In this document: positions 1 through 8,507 of the stretch, piece by piece
Position numbering within the stretch: the first letter of the stretch is position 1
How the letters are laid out: every line of letters begins with the position of its first letter
Source of the DNA: Bacteroidia bacterium
Lineage (GTDB): Bacteria; Bacteroidota; Bacteroidia; 2-12-FULL-35-15
NCBI GenBank assembly: GCA_030654175.1
Contig: JAURXZ010000049.1
Span: 342,334 to 406,333, forward strand
Direction: 5' to 3'
Length of the DNA: 64,000 bases
Made by a program: the position numbers and the translations under genes
Notes under the pieces: model-generated
Databases searched by the model: none
What the model was told of the DNA's origin: nothing
Seen by the model: the letters and a program-made list of their open reading frames with translations, nothing else

Positions 1-381
1 ATGGGAAGTACCGGAAATTGGAAAGCATTGCGCTTTTTAAATAATGTGTCCTATAGTCAATATACCATTATTACAGCGGGTGATAAAGAAAATGAACTCT
101 TCGCTCAACATATTGTTTCACGTGATTTTGTTAATATAGAAGAAGTATTGAATGTTTCAAAATTAATGATATGTCATGGGGGCAACGGAACTATCTACCA
201 AGGATTGATTAAAGGAATTTACATGCTTTGCTTAACCAGTCATTTCGAACAAGAGTGGAATGTACATGCTCTTGAACGTTTAAATTATGGTTGTTCAGCC
301 AATGATTTTAGTATTAGCGACTGGGATAAGACTATACGAAAACGATTAAGTACTAAACCTGCAACTTCTGAAATTTTCTGA
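1..381 (+). CDS. Glycosyltransferase, UGT/MGT-like, C-terminal fragment
   Basis: This is the C-terminal part of a GT-B fold glycosyltransferase cut by the left edge of the window. The first visible residues (GSTGNW) resemble the strand that opens the C-terminal nucleotide-sugar-binding domain of UGT/MGT enzymes, so the Met at base 1 is probably internal and the gene starts upstream. The motif HGGNGTIYQGL (residues about 59-69) matches the donor-binding HGGxGT signature of glycosyltransferase families 1 and 28. The family moves a sugar from a nucleotide-sugar to a lipid, polyketide or other acceptor; the acceptor cannot be told here. The reading frame ends at TGA after 126 visible codons. No neighbour in the window shares the pathway. 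Confidence 0.72.
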   Translation: MGSTGNWKALRFLNNVSYSQYTIITAGDKENELFAQHIVSRDFVNIEEVLNVSKLMICHGGNGTIYQGLIKGIYMLCLTSHFEQEWNVHALERLNYGCSANDFSISDWDKTIRKRLSTKPATSEIF

Positions 382-770
382 TTTCAAAAAGCTGTTTTTT
401 TTATTGGCTCGTTTCCCCAAAACTGTAATTTTTTAAATCTAATTCATAGTCTGGCCGATTCCGTATTGCTAAAAGAAGAATCAGAAACGATTTATTAAAA
501 AAAAATATTGAGACAAATGAACGCAAAGGTCCCGAAATTTTTTTTCCGACTTTTTATTTATTGGTAATTGAATGAAAAGGATATTACCTATTTCTTTATA
601 CTAGTTTTTCGAAAAATATTTAAGGATTTTACATTTAAAATGTTCGAAATTACCGAAGGTCTATCGTTGTTTTCCTTTCAGCGAAACCTGAAAATTCAAA
701 GGTGATGGGAAAAGTGAAATAAATAGCTGTTCAAACCGTATTTTCTATACTTTTCCTTTTTTATAACACC
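382..770. other. Intergenic gap, nothing recognised
   Basis: About 390 AT-rich bases lie between the glycosyltransferase stop and the end of the convergent DUF465 gene. Neither strand carries a coding frame of credible length, and no clear terminator hairpin, tRNA or repeat copy was seen. Confidence 0.5.
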
Positions 771-1007
771 CTAATATCTTAGATTTAGTAAGTCTGAAAT
801 TTGATCCTTCAAATGTACACGCTTCATTCTTAATCCATTTAATACCTCGTCTTTTGTTATCTCAGCGCCTGTTTCAATGCGATGAATATCAATGTCAACA
901 TTTTCATATTCATCGAATATTTTTTTAAAATGTTGGTCATTCATTTTTAAATCATGAATTTTTTGTTTGTGCTGAGGGAACTCGTTTACTAAATTGTGTT
1001 TTTCCAT
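771..1007 (-). CDS. DUF465 (YdcH-like) small protein
   Basis: A 78-residue, highly charged, probably all-helical protein. The N-terminal half contains the pattern H-x-I-x-x-L-K-x-x-D-x-H-F-x-x-[IL]-F-x-[ED]-[YH] (about residues 18-34), the hallmark of the DUF465/YdcH family. The C-terminal half (LRMKRVHLKDQISDLL) fits the second helix of the family hairpin, where K(R)xxLKD is typical. Family members are 70-80 residues long, so this is full length. The function of the family is not established. The gene stands alone, convergent with the glycosyltransferase fragment. Confidence 0.7.
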   Translation of the reverse strand: MEKHNLVNEFPQHKQKIHDLKMNDQHFKKIFDEYENVDIDIHRIETGAEITKDEVLNGLRMKRVHLKDQISDLLNLRY

Positions 1008-1430
1008 GAGATTATATTTTTTATCTAAAGTATATTTTTTACTGTTTTCTGTTACTGACTTAAGTCATATACAGCTATGATATTGATCATTCAGCTTATT
1101 GGATGATTTACAAGATATTGATTTTTAATAATTTGAAATAAAATGCATTAAATTGACTATTATTCAATATCTTTTATCAAATAGATTCGATATTTTGTAA
1201 GTCGTTCCGATAAAGGTTTGTATTAAGTTGCTGACAGTAAGGTGTTTGTAATTTTTCATTCGGTTCTAGAATCGACTTAGCCCAATTCGATAATTGAAAT
1301 GTTTTTAAACTTTGAATTTAAATTGCAAGAATTGATTTTAAATGGAAGTTTAAATAATAGACAGTTAAAAAGCCCTGAAATCAATAATTTTTGCAATAAT
1401 TAAAATAAATGTTCGACCTTTACAATCTGA
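1008..1430. other. Intergenic region between divergent genes
   Basis: About 420 AT-rich bases lie between the start of the minus-strand DUF465 gene and the start of the plus-strand rlhA-like gene, so promoters of both should lie here. No exact TAnnTTTG box was found; the nearest sequence before the plus-strand gene is around 1387-1396 and has one extra base in the spacer. No coding frame is supported. Confidence 0.4.
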
Positions 1431-3293
1431 ATGAAAAAGAAAATTGAAATACTATCACCTGCCAAAAATTTGGTTCAGGGAATGGCGGCTATTAATGCCG
1501 GTGCAGATGCTGTGTATATCGGAGCACCACAATTTGGGGCTCGTTCCAATGCTACCAACTCTCTTGAAGATATTGAGGAATTGATACAATATGCCCACCT
1601 GTTCAAGGCTCAGGTTTTTGTGGTTATTAATACCATTTTGTATGATCATGAATTGGCAGATTGTAAAAAACTGATCTATCAATTATATGATATCGGTGTG
1701 GATGCCCTTATTGTTCAGGATATGGCCTTAATGGAAATGGACCTGCCTCCAATTGTTATTCATGCCAGTACACAGGCAAATAACCGGGATCCTAAACATG
1801 TGAAATTTCTTAAAGATGCCGGAATGAAACGCGTTGTTTTGGCCAGGGAGTTAAATTTAGATCAGATCAAGGATATCAGTAAAGCCACCGATGTTGAATT
1901 AGAATTTTTTGTTTCAGGTGCTCTTTGTGTTTCTTTTAGCGGTAATTGTTATATGAGCATTGCCAATGGCGAACGTAGTGCCAACAGAGGCTCTTGTGCT
2001 CAAAACTGCCGTTTGCCTTATAATTTAACTGATGGGACTGGAAAAACGTTAATAGCCAATAGTCATTTGTTGTCCATTAAAGATCTGGACCTCAGTGACC
2101 AATTGCCTAATTTGATAGAAGCCGGAATTACTTCTTTTAAAATAGAGGGAAGGTTAAAGGATATGGTTTACGTTAAAAATAACACGTCCTATTTGCGTAA
2201 GAAATTGGATGCGTTTTTAGAAAATAACGATACCTACCAAAAAGCATCTTCCGGAAAAACGCATTACAACTTTGAAGCAGAAATGGATAGAAGTTTTAAC
2301 AGAGGTTATACCGATTATTTTGTAAACAAACGCACCGAAAAAATTGGTTCCTGGGATAGCCCAAAATCACAAGGACAATTGATAGGGAAATTGGTAGGAG
2401 TGAAGGCGAACGGTTATGTGATTGAAAATTACGATAAACTGAACAACGGTGACGGACTTTGTTTTTTAAATGAAAATGGCGAGCAGGATGGTGTTCAAAT
2501 AAATATTATCATTAATAATATTGTTGTCCCTAATACCTTTAAAACAATAACTCCCGGAACACTTATTTATAGAAATTCGGACGCTGCATTTAATAAATTG
2601 GTGGAGAGAGAAGATAGCACCATAAGGAAGATAAGTGTAAAACTAAAATTCACTGAAACAAACGATGGATTTCAATTAGTTGCTACTGATGAAGATGGAC
2701 ATGAGAGCCTGTCTGCTTTTCAAGCAGAAAAGGAAGTAGCAAAAAATGAGGAATCGACAGTACCTAATATCAAAAAAAATCTTTCTAAAACAGGAAATAC
2801 ACCTTTTGTTGTGGATGAGATAGAAATTGAATTTTCGAAAAATTGGTTTTTGCCCATTTCTAAAATAAACGAAGTACGGAGAGTTGTACTTGAGCAATTG
2901 ATCGATATCAGGGTAAAACAATATCATCGCGAAGAATTTCAAATAACAAAAACGGATCATCCTTACCCTGTTTCTAAATTAGATTTTACTTACAATGTTT
3001 CTAATCAATTGTCGCGTTCGTTTTATAAACGACATGGTGTAACCGATATAGAAAAAGCATTTGAATTGCAATGGGATCCCGGAAAATCGCGGGTGATGAC
3101 AACAAAATACTGCGTTAAATATGAATTAGGTAAATGCGCCAGGTTTCAAAAAGCTACGATGGGGGAAAAACTTGTTGAACCGCTTACGTTAAAACATGGG
3201 GAAAATGAATACAAATTGAAATTTAATTGCAAGCCTTGTGAAATGGAAATTTGGGAGAAAGATGCAGAATTAGAGTTTGAGGAGGAGGATTAA
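1431..3293 (+). CDS. rlhA: U32-family protein, RlhA-type 23S rRNA hydroxylation enzyme
   Basis: The 620-residue product matches E. coli RlhA (formerly YdcP) in length and order of motifs. Examples are GADAVYIGAPQFGAR (about residues 24-38), VVLARELNLDQI (about 134-145), the cysteine-rich core GALCVSFSGNCYMS with RSANRGSCAQNCR (about 163-199), and SFKIEGRLKDMVYVKN (about 235-250). The C-terminus (about 560-610) carries TTKYCVKYELGKC and KFNCKPCEMEI, like the RlhA C-terminal cysteines. RlhA is needed for 5-hydroxycytidine formation at C2501 of E. coli 23S rRNA, and the conserved cysteines are thought to hold an Fe-S cluster. Many databases call such proteins 'peptidase U32', but no peptidase activity is implied for this branch. 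The ATG is preferred because the family starts with ExLSPAK immediately. It is monocistronic. Confidence 0.85.
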   Translation: MKKKIEILSPAKNLVQGMAAINAGADAVYIGAPQFGARSNATNSLEDIEELIQYAHLFKAQVFVVINTILYDHELADCKKLIYQLYDIGVDALIVQDMALMEMDLPPIVIHASTQANNRDPKHVKFLKDAGMKRVVLARELNLDQIKDISKATDVELEFFVSGALCVSFSGNCYMSIANGERSANRGSCAQNCRLPYNLTDGTGKTLIANSHLLSIKDLDLSDQLPNLIEAGITSFKIEGRLKDMVYVKNNTSYLRKKLDAFLENNDTYQKASSGKTHYNFEAEMDRSFNRGYTDYFVNKRTEKIGSWDSPKSQGQLIGKLVGVKANGYVIENYDKLNNGDGLCFLNENGEQDGVQINIIINNIVVPNTFKTITPGTLIYRNSDAAFNKLVEREDSTIRKISVKLKFTETNDGFQLVATDEDGHESLSAFQAEKEVAKNEESTVPNIKKNLSKTGNTPFVVDEIEIEFSKNWFLPISKINEVRRVVLEQLIDIRVKQYHREEFQITKTDHPYPVSKLDFTYNVSNQLSRSFYKRHGVTDIEKAFELQWDPGKSRVMTTKYCVKYELGKCARFQKATMGEKLVEPLTLKHGENEYKLKFNCKPCEMEIWEKDAELEFEEED

Positions 3294-3387
3294 ATTATTA
3301 TACATTTTCTTTATTTGTAGTGGCTTATCTTTTGTATTGATAAATTATAATTAATAAATTTTTTATCAATTAAATTATAAAACAATT

Positions 3388-3600
3388 ATGGAAAACATCA
3401 TCAAAACAATTGCAGAAAAAGCTGGTATTTCTGAATCACAAGCAAAATTAGCAACAGAAACGTTAATTTCTTATTTAAAAAATAAAATGCCCGGAGGTAT
3501 TGGAGGGCAAGTTGAAACATTTCTAAAATTAAGTTCCGATACTAAAGAAGGTTTAGGAGAAAAGGTCAAAGAAAAAATATCTAACGTTATGGGTAAATAA
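3388..3600 (+). CDS. Small protein with DUF2267/DUF2780-like pattern
   Basis: A 70-residue protein with an AGISESQAKLATE...YLKNKMPGGIGGQ pattern. This recalls the helix-turn-glycine segment of small DUF2267/DUF2780-type proteins, where a helix ending in LPGG follows an 'xISxxQA' cap. The sequence is mostly helical and charged, with no signal peptide or membrane segment. Function is unknown and the family assignment is tentative. It is 94 bp downstream of the U32 gene and is followed at once by a strong hairpin terminator, which supports it as a real short transcription unit. Confidence 0.6.
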   Translation: MENIIKTIAEKAGISESQAKLATETLISYLKNKMPGGIGGQVETFLKLSSDTKEGLGEKVKEKISNVMGK

Positions 3601-3929
3601 GTCCACAAAAAAAACAAGGTGATTGAAAAACATTACCTTGTTTTTTTTATGAAAAAAATGTACTGTTTACAAGCTCCATTCAATTCAATTCTTTTACTTC
3701 AACGTTGAATGAAAATGAAAGGAAGAATATTAAAATTATGTTTAAATTTAAATGAATAACAATATCCTATTCAAAGCTTTGGCACAAATCTCGGCAGGCG
3801 AAATATGACTGTAAAGAAGTCTTTTTTAACCGCGCATGAATTGAGCCTGTCAATCGGAAAATTACATTGATTATAAAAATATTTGAAATTTAGAAGGCTT
3901 TAAATAGTGAAAACGTTGAAGATGTTTTT
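3601..3929. repeat. Intergenic gap with a decayed dispersed palindrome (3785-3860)
   Basis: Apart from the terminator at 3607-3648, this gap holds a degraded palindromic element at about 3785-3860. A left half like tctcggcaggcgaaatatga is followed some 50 bases later by ttgagcctgtcaatcg. The halves resemble the better preserved elements at 41561-41632 and 55375-55445 (TCGACAGGCTCA-type ends). No gene is seen. Confidence 0.35.
3607..3648 (+). terminator. Rho-independent terminator after the 70-aa gene
   Basis: The arms ACAAGGT and ACCTTGT pair, extended outwards by an A-run against the T-run, giving a stem of roughly 13 bp with a loop of about 13 bases and eight Ts. It begins within 10 bases of the stop codon. 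The flanking A and T runs could make it work in both directions. Confidence 0.75.
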
Positions 3930-4676
3930 TTAAATTTTATTTAATCGTTTTAAAAACTCCTCTTTTTTTCGTTGTGAAACATCAACAGTGCTGCCATCAC
4001 TCATGATAACATAACCGCCTCTTCCGCTATGGTATTGTTTTATGTATTCCATATTTACCAGGTGGGAATGGTGAATACGGATAAAATTATGCTCACTTAA
4101 AAAATCTTCAAATTCTTTAAGATTTCTGCTAACCATTATTTTAGTATTATTTGTAAGGTAAACATTGGTGTATTTTCCATCGGCCTCACATCTGATAAGA
4201 TCTTTTATTTCTACAAAAACAAGCCCTGTTTGTGTGGTAAGGCCAAGCTTACCGCTCTCGCTGCGTAAGGTATTATAGTTTTTGTTTAGCGCTTCTATGC
4301 TTGGAAATGAATTTTCTTTTTTATGTTTTTCTGCTTCACTTACCGCCCTGATCAATTCTTCTTCATCAACAGGTTTTAATAAATAATCAATCGCGGAAAA
4401 CTTAAATGCTTTGATGGCATATTTGTCGGAAGCGGTCACAAAAATTACTGAAAAATTTTGGTTCCCAACTTTACTTAATAGATCAAATCCTGAACCTCCG
4501 GGCATTTCAATGTCTAAAAAAACCAGATCGGGATTTAATTTATTAATTAATTCCAAAGCTTTATCCGCGGAGTCGGCAGTATCCAATATAGTTACATTTG
4601 GGCAATTCTCTTTCAATAATAGGGTTAATAAAGCTCTACCATTTTTTTCATCATCTACAATAATTGCTTTTAGCAT
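3930..4676 (-). CDS. LytTR-family response regulator
   Basis: 248 residues. Residues 1-120 form a CheY-like receiver: acidic pair VDDE at 8-10, phospho-acceptor Asp55 in LVFLDIEMPG, Thr/Ser around 81, and the conserved Lys101 in YLLKPVD. Residues about 150-248 form a LytTR DNA-binding domain, with the typical LIRCEADGKYTNVYL, MVSRNLKEFE, FIRIHHSHLVNMEYI and DVSQRKKEEF segments. It is a transcription regulator acting in the cytoplasm. The gene starts 12 bp after the stop of the histidine kinase gene, so the two form an operon and very probably a cognate pair. The target is not shown by sequence; the divergent surface-protein operon is the obvious neighbour. Confidence 0.92.
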   Translation of the reverse strand: MLKAIIVDDEKNGRALLTLLLKENCPNVTILDTADSADKALELINKLNPDLVFLDIEMPGGSGFDLLSKVGNQNFSVIFVTASDKYAIKAFKFSAIDYLLKPVDEEELIRAVSEAEKHKKENSFPSIEALNKNYNTLRSESGKLGLTTQTGLVFVEIKDLIRCEADGKYTNVYLTNNTKIMVSRNLKEFEDFLSEHNFIRIHHSHLVNMEYIKQYHSGRGGYVIMSDGSTVDVSQRKKEEFLKRLNKI

Positions 4677-4688
4677 ATCATTATTTTT

Positions 4689-7685
4689 TTAGGTTAATGG
4701 TATTGAAATATAAACTAATGTTCCTTCGGGCTCATTGCTTGCATTCGTTTTATCAATATACTTTACAGTAATATTTGTATTTTTTATATAATTGATAATT
4801 TTCATCCGCTCTTCTGTATTACTCATCCCTATTGATTTTCTTTTTTCTGATAAATTGTTTTTCATTTCAAAAGAACGGGTTCGGCCAATTCCGTTATCCT
4901 CGATCTCTATTATCAAATTTTTTCCATTGGGTACAAATGTTAAATTTAAAATTCCATCTTTTCCTTTTGGCCATAAACCATGATGAATCGCATTTTCAAC
5001 ATAGGGCTGAAGTAACATGGTTGGAATTTCAATGTTTTCAATATCTAAGGAGGGGTCAATATTTAAATTAAAAACAAAATTATGATCCACTCTTAATTGT
5101 TCCAGTTCTACATATAGGGATATTAAATTTATGGCCTCTGTCAATTGCATATACGCGGATGAAGAATGTTCTAAAGATAACCGGATCAATTTTGAAAATT
5201 TCCCTAAATATTTATTCGCTGCAATTTTATCATCAGTGGCAATAAATAATTTAATAGAATTCAGGCAATTAAAAATAAAATGCGGATTCATTTGTCCTTG
5301 AAGTGCCTTTAGCTCCAAGGTTGCATAATTTTTATTTATTTTAGTCTTGGATTCTTCTTTTTTGCGAATATTTTCTATTCTAAAATAAATGAGCGTTAAA
5401 AATGCAACTACTAATAAAACAGATACAATAATATAAAATGGAAGTGTTTTCCAAAAAGGGAAAGGGATGTTAAATGCGATAGATTGTTCTTTATTAATGG
5501 CAGTATTCACGCTTCCATATATTCGAACCCTGAATACATATTTACCTGGCGATAAACCCAGATAGCTTGCAAATCGTGCTTTTGTTGGATTCCCCCATTC
5601 CTGATCTTTACCATCCAGCTTATATTGGAATAAAATATTTTTGGATTTAGTGAAGATCGGAGCGGTGTATTGAAATTCAATTTTTTTAATATTCCTTGAT
5701 ATTTCGAAAAGTGAATCAGTATAAATTAATTTATTTTCATCTACTAAAATTTTTTCAATTGTTAATTCCGGATTGTAATTTACTTTACCTGTTTTTTTTG
5801 TATCCACAATGGCTACTCCCGCCAATGTAGGAAACCATATATGGCCATCAGTATCTTTCAACCCCGCAGGCTGAAAACCACCGGTACATTCCGAGTTTTT
5901 TAGTCCATCTTCTCGGCCATAATGTATGGTATTTAAAAACTGACTTTCACCGTCAGCATATTTGTTTAGATCGTTCCGCTTTATGGAATAAATTCCATGG
6001 TCGGTGCTTATCCAAAAATTGTCATCATCATCTTCCAGGATACAAGATGTAAAATCATCCATAAAGTTTTTCGATTGATTAAAAACGGAAAATTTATCAT
6101 CTTTAAAACGGTTGATACCACCTCCATAAGTGGCAATCCAAATGCTGCCTTCTTTATCTTCATAAGCATAACGTATATCGTTATGAGATAATCCGTTTTT
6201 TGTAGTATACATATCCACTTTTCCGTTTTCAATAAAACCTAATCCGTTTTTTGAACAAAACCAGATCCTTCCTCTTCGATCCTGAGTAATGTGCTTAACA
6301 GTACCGATCAATTTATTATCTCCAAATGAATTGAATTTTCCATTTTTAAAAGTATATATACCGGCATCGGTTCCTACCCAAATTACACCTTGATTATCCT
6401 GAAACAAGCTCAGGACAATATTGTTGGATTGATTAGCATTAAGAGGGAAATGTTCGTAATTCCCATTTTTATAACGGTATAGCCAATTTCCATAGGTTCC
6501 GATCCAGTAATTGTTTTCGTTATCCTCCAGCAGGGACCATACACAACCTATCTCCGGTTTATTAAAACGGGAATATTTTATATCTTTAAATTGTGTGATG
6601 CCTTGACAAAAATTTGCTATTAAGATGGAATTATCCTTGGTTTTGATTATCGCTCCAACGGCATCTGACAACAAACCGTCTTTGGCGGAGTAAGAAGTAA
6701 ATGTTTTTAATTTCATTTTGTTGACTCCGGCATCCGATGTGCCAACCCATAAATTTTGCTCTCTGTCCTCATAAACAATAGATAAATTATTGGAGGATAA
6801 TCCGGATGTTGTGTTATAAAAAGAAATAGTTCCATTAACTAAATGTGTTAATCCACTTTTTGTAGCCACCCATATATTTTCATCATTATCGACAAGGAAA
6901 TCTGTTAATGATCCTTGCTCCTTTAGTTTCTCAGGAAGTTGGTATTCGCTATAAATGCCATCTATTAGCCGAAAAAGCCCTGAATTTGTGGATACCCAAA
7001 GCTTGTTTCCGGGACTCTTTTTTATAAAAAATACTTTTTCTTTTATCTGCGGAATTAATATAAGTTGTTTGTTCTTATACCTGTACAATCCACTAGTTGT
7101 GCCTATATGCAAAGAGCTATCACTTAAATTATACTGGATTTTAGTAAGTTTGATGGAATCAATCGGCAATTTTAAAAGAGGAGAAAAATCCCCGTCAATT
7201 AACTTAAATATTTTATTATTTTCTGTGCCAACTACTAAATCGCCATTTTCATTTTCACACATGTCTTTTACTGTAGTGTTTTCATCGCCATTAATGGTAA
7301 CAGTTTCGAAGGTTCCTTTGTGATACTTTAGTAGTTTACCATTTAATGTAGCCATCCACAAAACACCATTTCTATCCTCAACAAAATTTTTAATGCTATT
7401 ATTTGGTAAACCTGTTGTATTTAATGTATTAAACAATTTTAATATTATTCCATCGTAACGTAACAATCCATTAAAAGTAGCTATCCATAAAAAACCGGCT
7501 TTTGTTTGAAAAATTTTCAGAATGGTATTTTGTGGTAAACCGTTTTCTGAATTAAAAGTCTCTACCACATAATTTGTATTCACTTCTAAGCTCTTTTCTG
7601 AAATAAAAGGTACTTGCGCTGTGGACACAAGAGTTCTCAGAAGTAATGCTACTAACAGGTATTTGAATATTCGGGAATAAAACAT
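4689..7685 (-). CDS. Propeller-type sensor histidine kinase (LytS-like output)
   Basis: 998 residues with an N-terminal signal peptide (about 1-24). About fourteen two-component-regulator propeller repeats (about 35-660) follow, each with a pattern like VxEDxxGxLWIGTxxGLxRY, which should build beta-propellers in the periplasm. Next come a Y_Y_Y immunoglobulin-like domain (about 675-735, with FQYKLDGKDQEW and SPGKYVFRV) and a single membrane segment (about 743-763). The cytoplasmic part is a His_kinase (PF06580 type) module with the phospho-acceptor His in QMNPHFIFNCLNSI (about residue 801), and an ATPase with N-box NAIHHG (about 895) and G-box DNGIGRTRS. The periplasmic region presumably senses a ligand, as in the polysaccharide-sensing propeller kinases of Bacteroidota, but the ligand is unknown. 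It is co-transcribed with the LytTR regulator. Confidence 0.92.
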   Translation of the reverse strand: MFYSRIFKYLLVALLLRTLVSTAQVPFISEKSLEVNTNYVVETFNSENGLPQNTILKIFQTKAGFLWIATFNGLLRYDGIILKLFNTLNTTGLPNNSIKNFVEDRNGVLWMATLNGKLLKYHKGTFETVTINGDENTTVKDMCENENGDLVVGTENNKIFKLIDGDFSPLLKLPIDSIKLTKIQYNLSDSSLHIGTTSGLYRYKNKQLILIPQIKEKVFFIKKSPGNKLWVSTNSGLFRLIDGIYSEYQLPEKLKEQGSLTDFLVDNDENIWVATKSGLTHLVNGTISFYNTTSGLSSNNLSIVYEDREQNLWVGTSDAGVNKMKLKTFTSYSAKDGLLSDAVGAIIKTKDNSILIANFCQGITQFKDIKYSRFNKPEIGCVWSLLEDNENNYWIGTYGNWLYRYKNGNYEHFPLNANQSNNIVLSLFQDNQGVIWVGTDAGIYTFKNGKFNSFGDNKLIGTVKHITQDRRGRIWFCSKNGLGFIENGKVDMYTTKNGLSHNDIRYAYEDKEGSIWIATYGGGINRFKDDKFSVFNQSKNFMDDFTSCILEDDDDNFWISTDHGIYSIKRNDLNKYADGESQFLNTIHYGREDGLKNSECTGGFQPAGLKDTDGHIWFPTLAGVAIVDTKKTGKVNYNPELTIEKILVDENKLIYTDSLFEISRNIKKIEFQYTAPIFTKSKNILFQYKLDGKDQEWGNPTKARFASYLGLSPGKYVFRVRIYGSVNTAINKEQSIAFNIPFPFWKTLPFYIIVSVLLVVAFLTLIYFRIENIRKKEESKTKINKNYATLELKALQGQMNPHFIFNCLNSIKLFIATDDKIAANKYLGKFSKLIRLSLEHSSSAYMQLTEAINLISLYVELEQLRVDHNFVFNLNIDPSLDIENIEIPTMLLQPYVENAIHHGLWPKGKDGILNLTFVPNGKNLIIEIEDNGIGRTRSFEMKNNLSEKRKSIGMSNTEERMKIINYIKNTNITVKYIDKTNASNEPEGTLVYISIPLT

Positions 7686-8507
7686 TTTATATTGAATAAA
7701 TAAGACAAAAAAATTCAGAGCAAACAGAAAAACTGAGATTATTTTTTAGATAATGTCATTGGCAAAAAGTGATTTTAAAGAAAAAAAAAATTCTGTTATA
7801 TAATCAACGCCTTATTTAACTCAATATTCTTGAAGCAAATGAAAGTAGTTTTTTTTAATTACTAATAATCGAAAGTAAAATTAAGGAAAAAATACTACTG
7901 TTTGTGATTATACCCAATATGTGCATATAAGAGGGTATGTGAAAGAGGATAGTCTATCCGACTTTAAATAAAATTTTAAGTCTTTTCTAAATTAACTTCA
8001 TTAGTATGAAAAAAATCTTCTGTCCAAATTAATAAAATTGGGCAGATCAATCTTTTTCGAATCCCGATTAATAATTAATAATAGTGAAAAAATTTGATGA
8101 TGTTAAAGAGTTATGATTTGAGCATTGAGCTCCTGGATCGTGGTAGAAGTTTGATGACATTTTATTTTGAGTATCAAAGAAATGTTTATGTGTGAATGTT
8201 GTAACTTATTATAATAGTAGTGTAACACTTGCCGGCATTTACTTGTTGACCTTTGTTGTATGAATTGATCTATGGGAGTTTCAAGACTGAGATAAGCGAC
8301 AAATTGAAAACAAAAATCAAGTGTATGGGAAACAACATAAACTATACAATTGTAATAATCGAAATAATTTCAATTTTCAACTTACTCGATGAAGCCAAAT
8401 TTAACTCACTTGTTCTTTAAACAACTCGCCTGTTAATTGGTTAAAAAGTCACGGAGTATAGTTTTTAATTTTAATAAAAAATTTAACAATAAATTCATTC
8501 ATAAGTC
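7686..8507. other. Long regulatory gap between the kinase gene and the surface-protein operon
   Basis: 822 AT-rich bases separate two divergent transcription units, so promoters of both must lie here. No gene is supported: the longest tidy plus-strand frame noticed is 32 codons from 8097. No copy of the window's palindromic repeats was seen. The length is unusual for this window and leaves room for regulator sites or a long 5' leader. A possible promoter for the plus-strand operon is listed separately. Confidence 0.5.
8437..8466 (+). promoter_or_regulatory. Possible Bacteroidota-type promoter of the surface-protein operon
   Basis: TTG at 8437-8439, then 19 bases, then TAGTTTTT at 8459-8466. 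This resembles the Bacteroidota -33/-7 pair (TTTG / TAnnTTTG) with one mismatch in the -7 box. It lies 41 bases before the ATG. The call rests on the motif alone. Confidence 0.35.

Noticed and set aside
1431-3293. Calling the U32 protein a peptidase
   Set aside because: Its closest recognisable relative is RlhA, an rRNA-modification protein; the U32 name is historical.
8097-8195. A 32-codon plus-strand frame in the kinase/adhesin gap
   Set aside because: Too short, no family, no promoter or ribosome site, and frames of this size are expected by chance.
7686-8507. A riboswitch or structured leader in the long gap
   Set aside because: No recognisable riboswitch core or strong nested stem was seen; the region is simply AT-rich.
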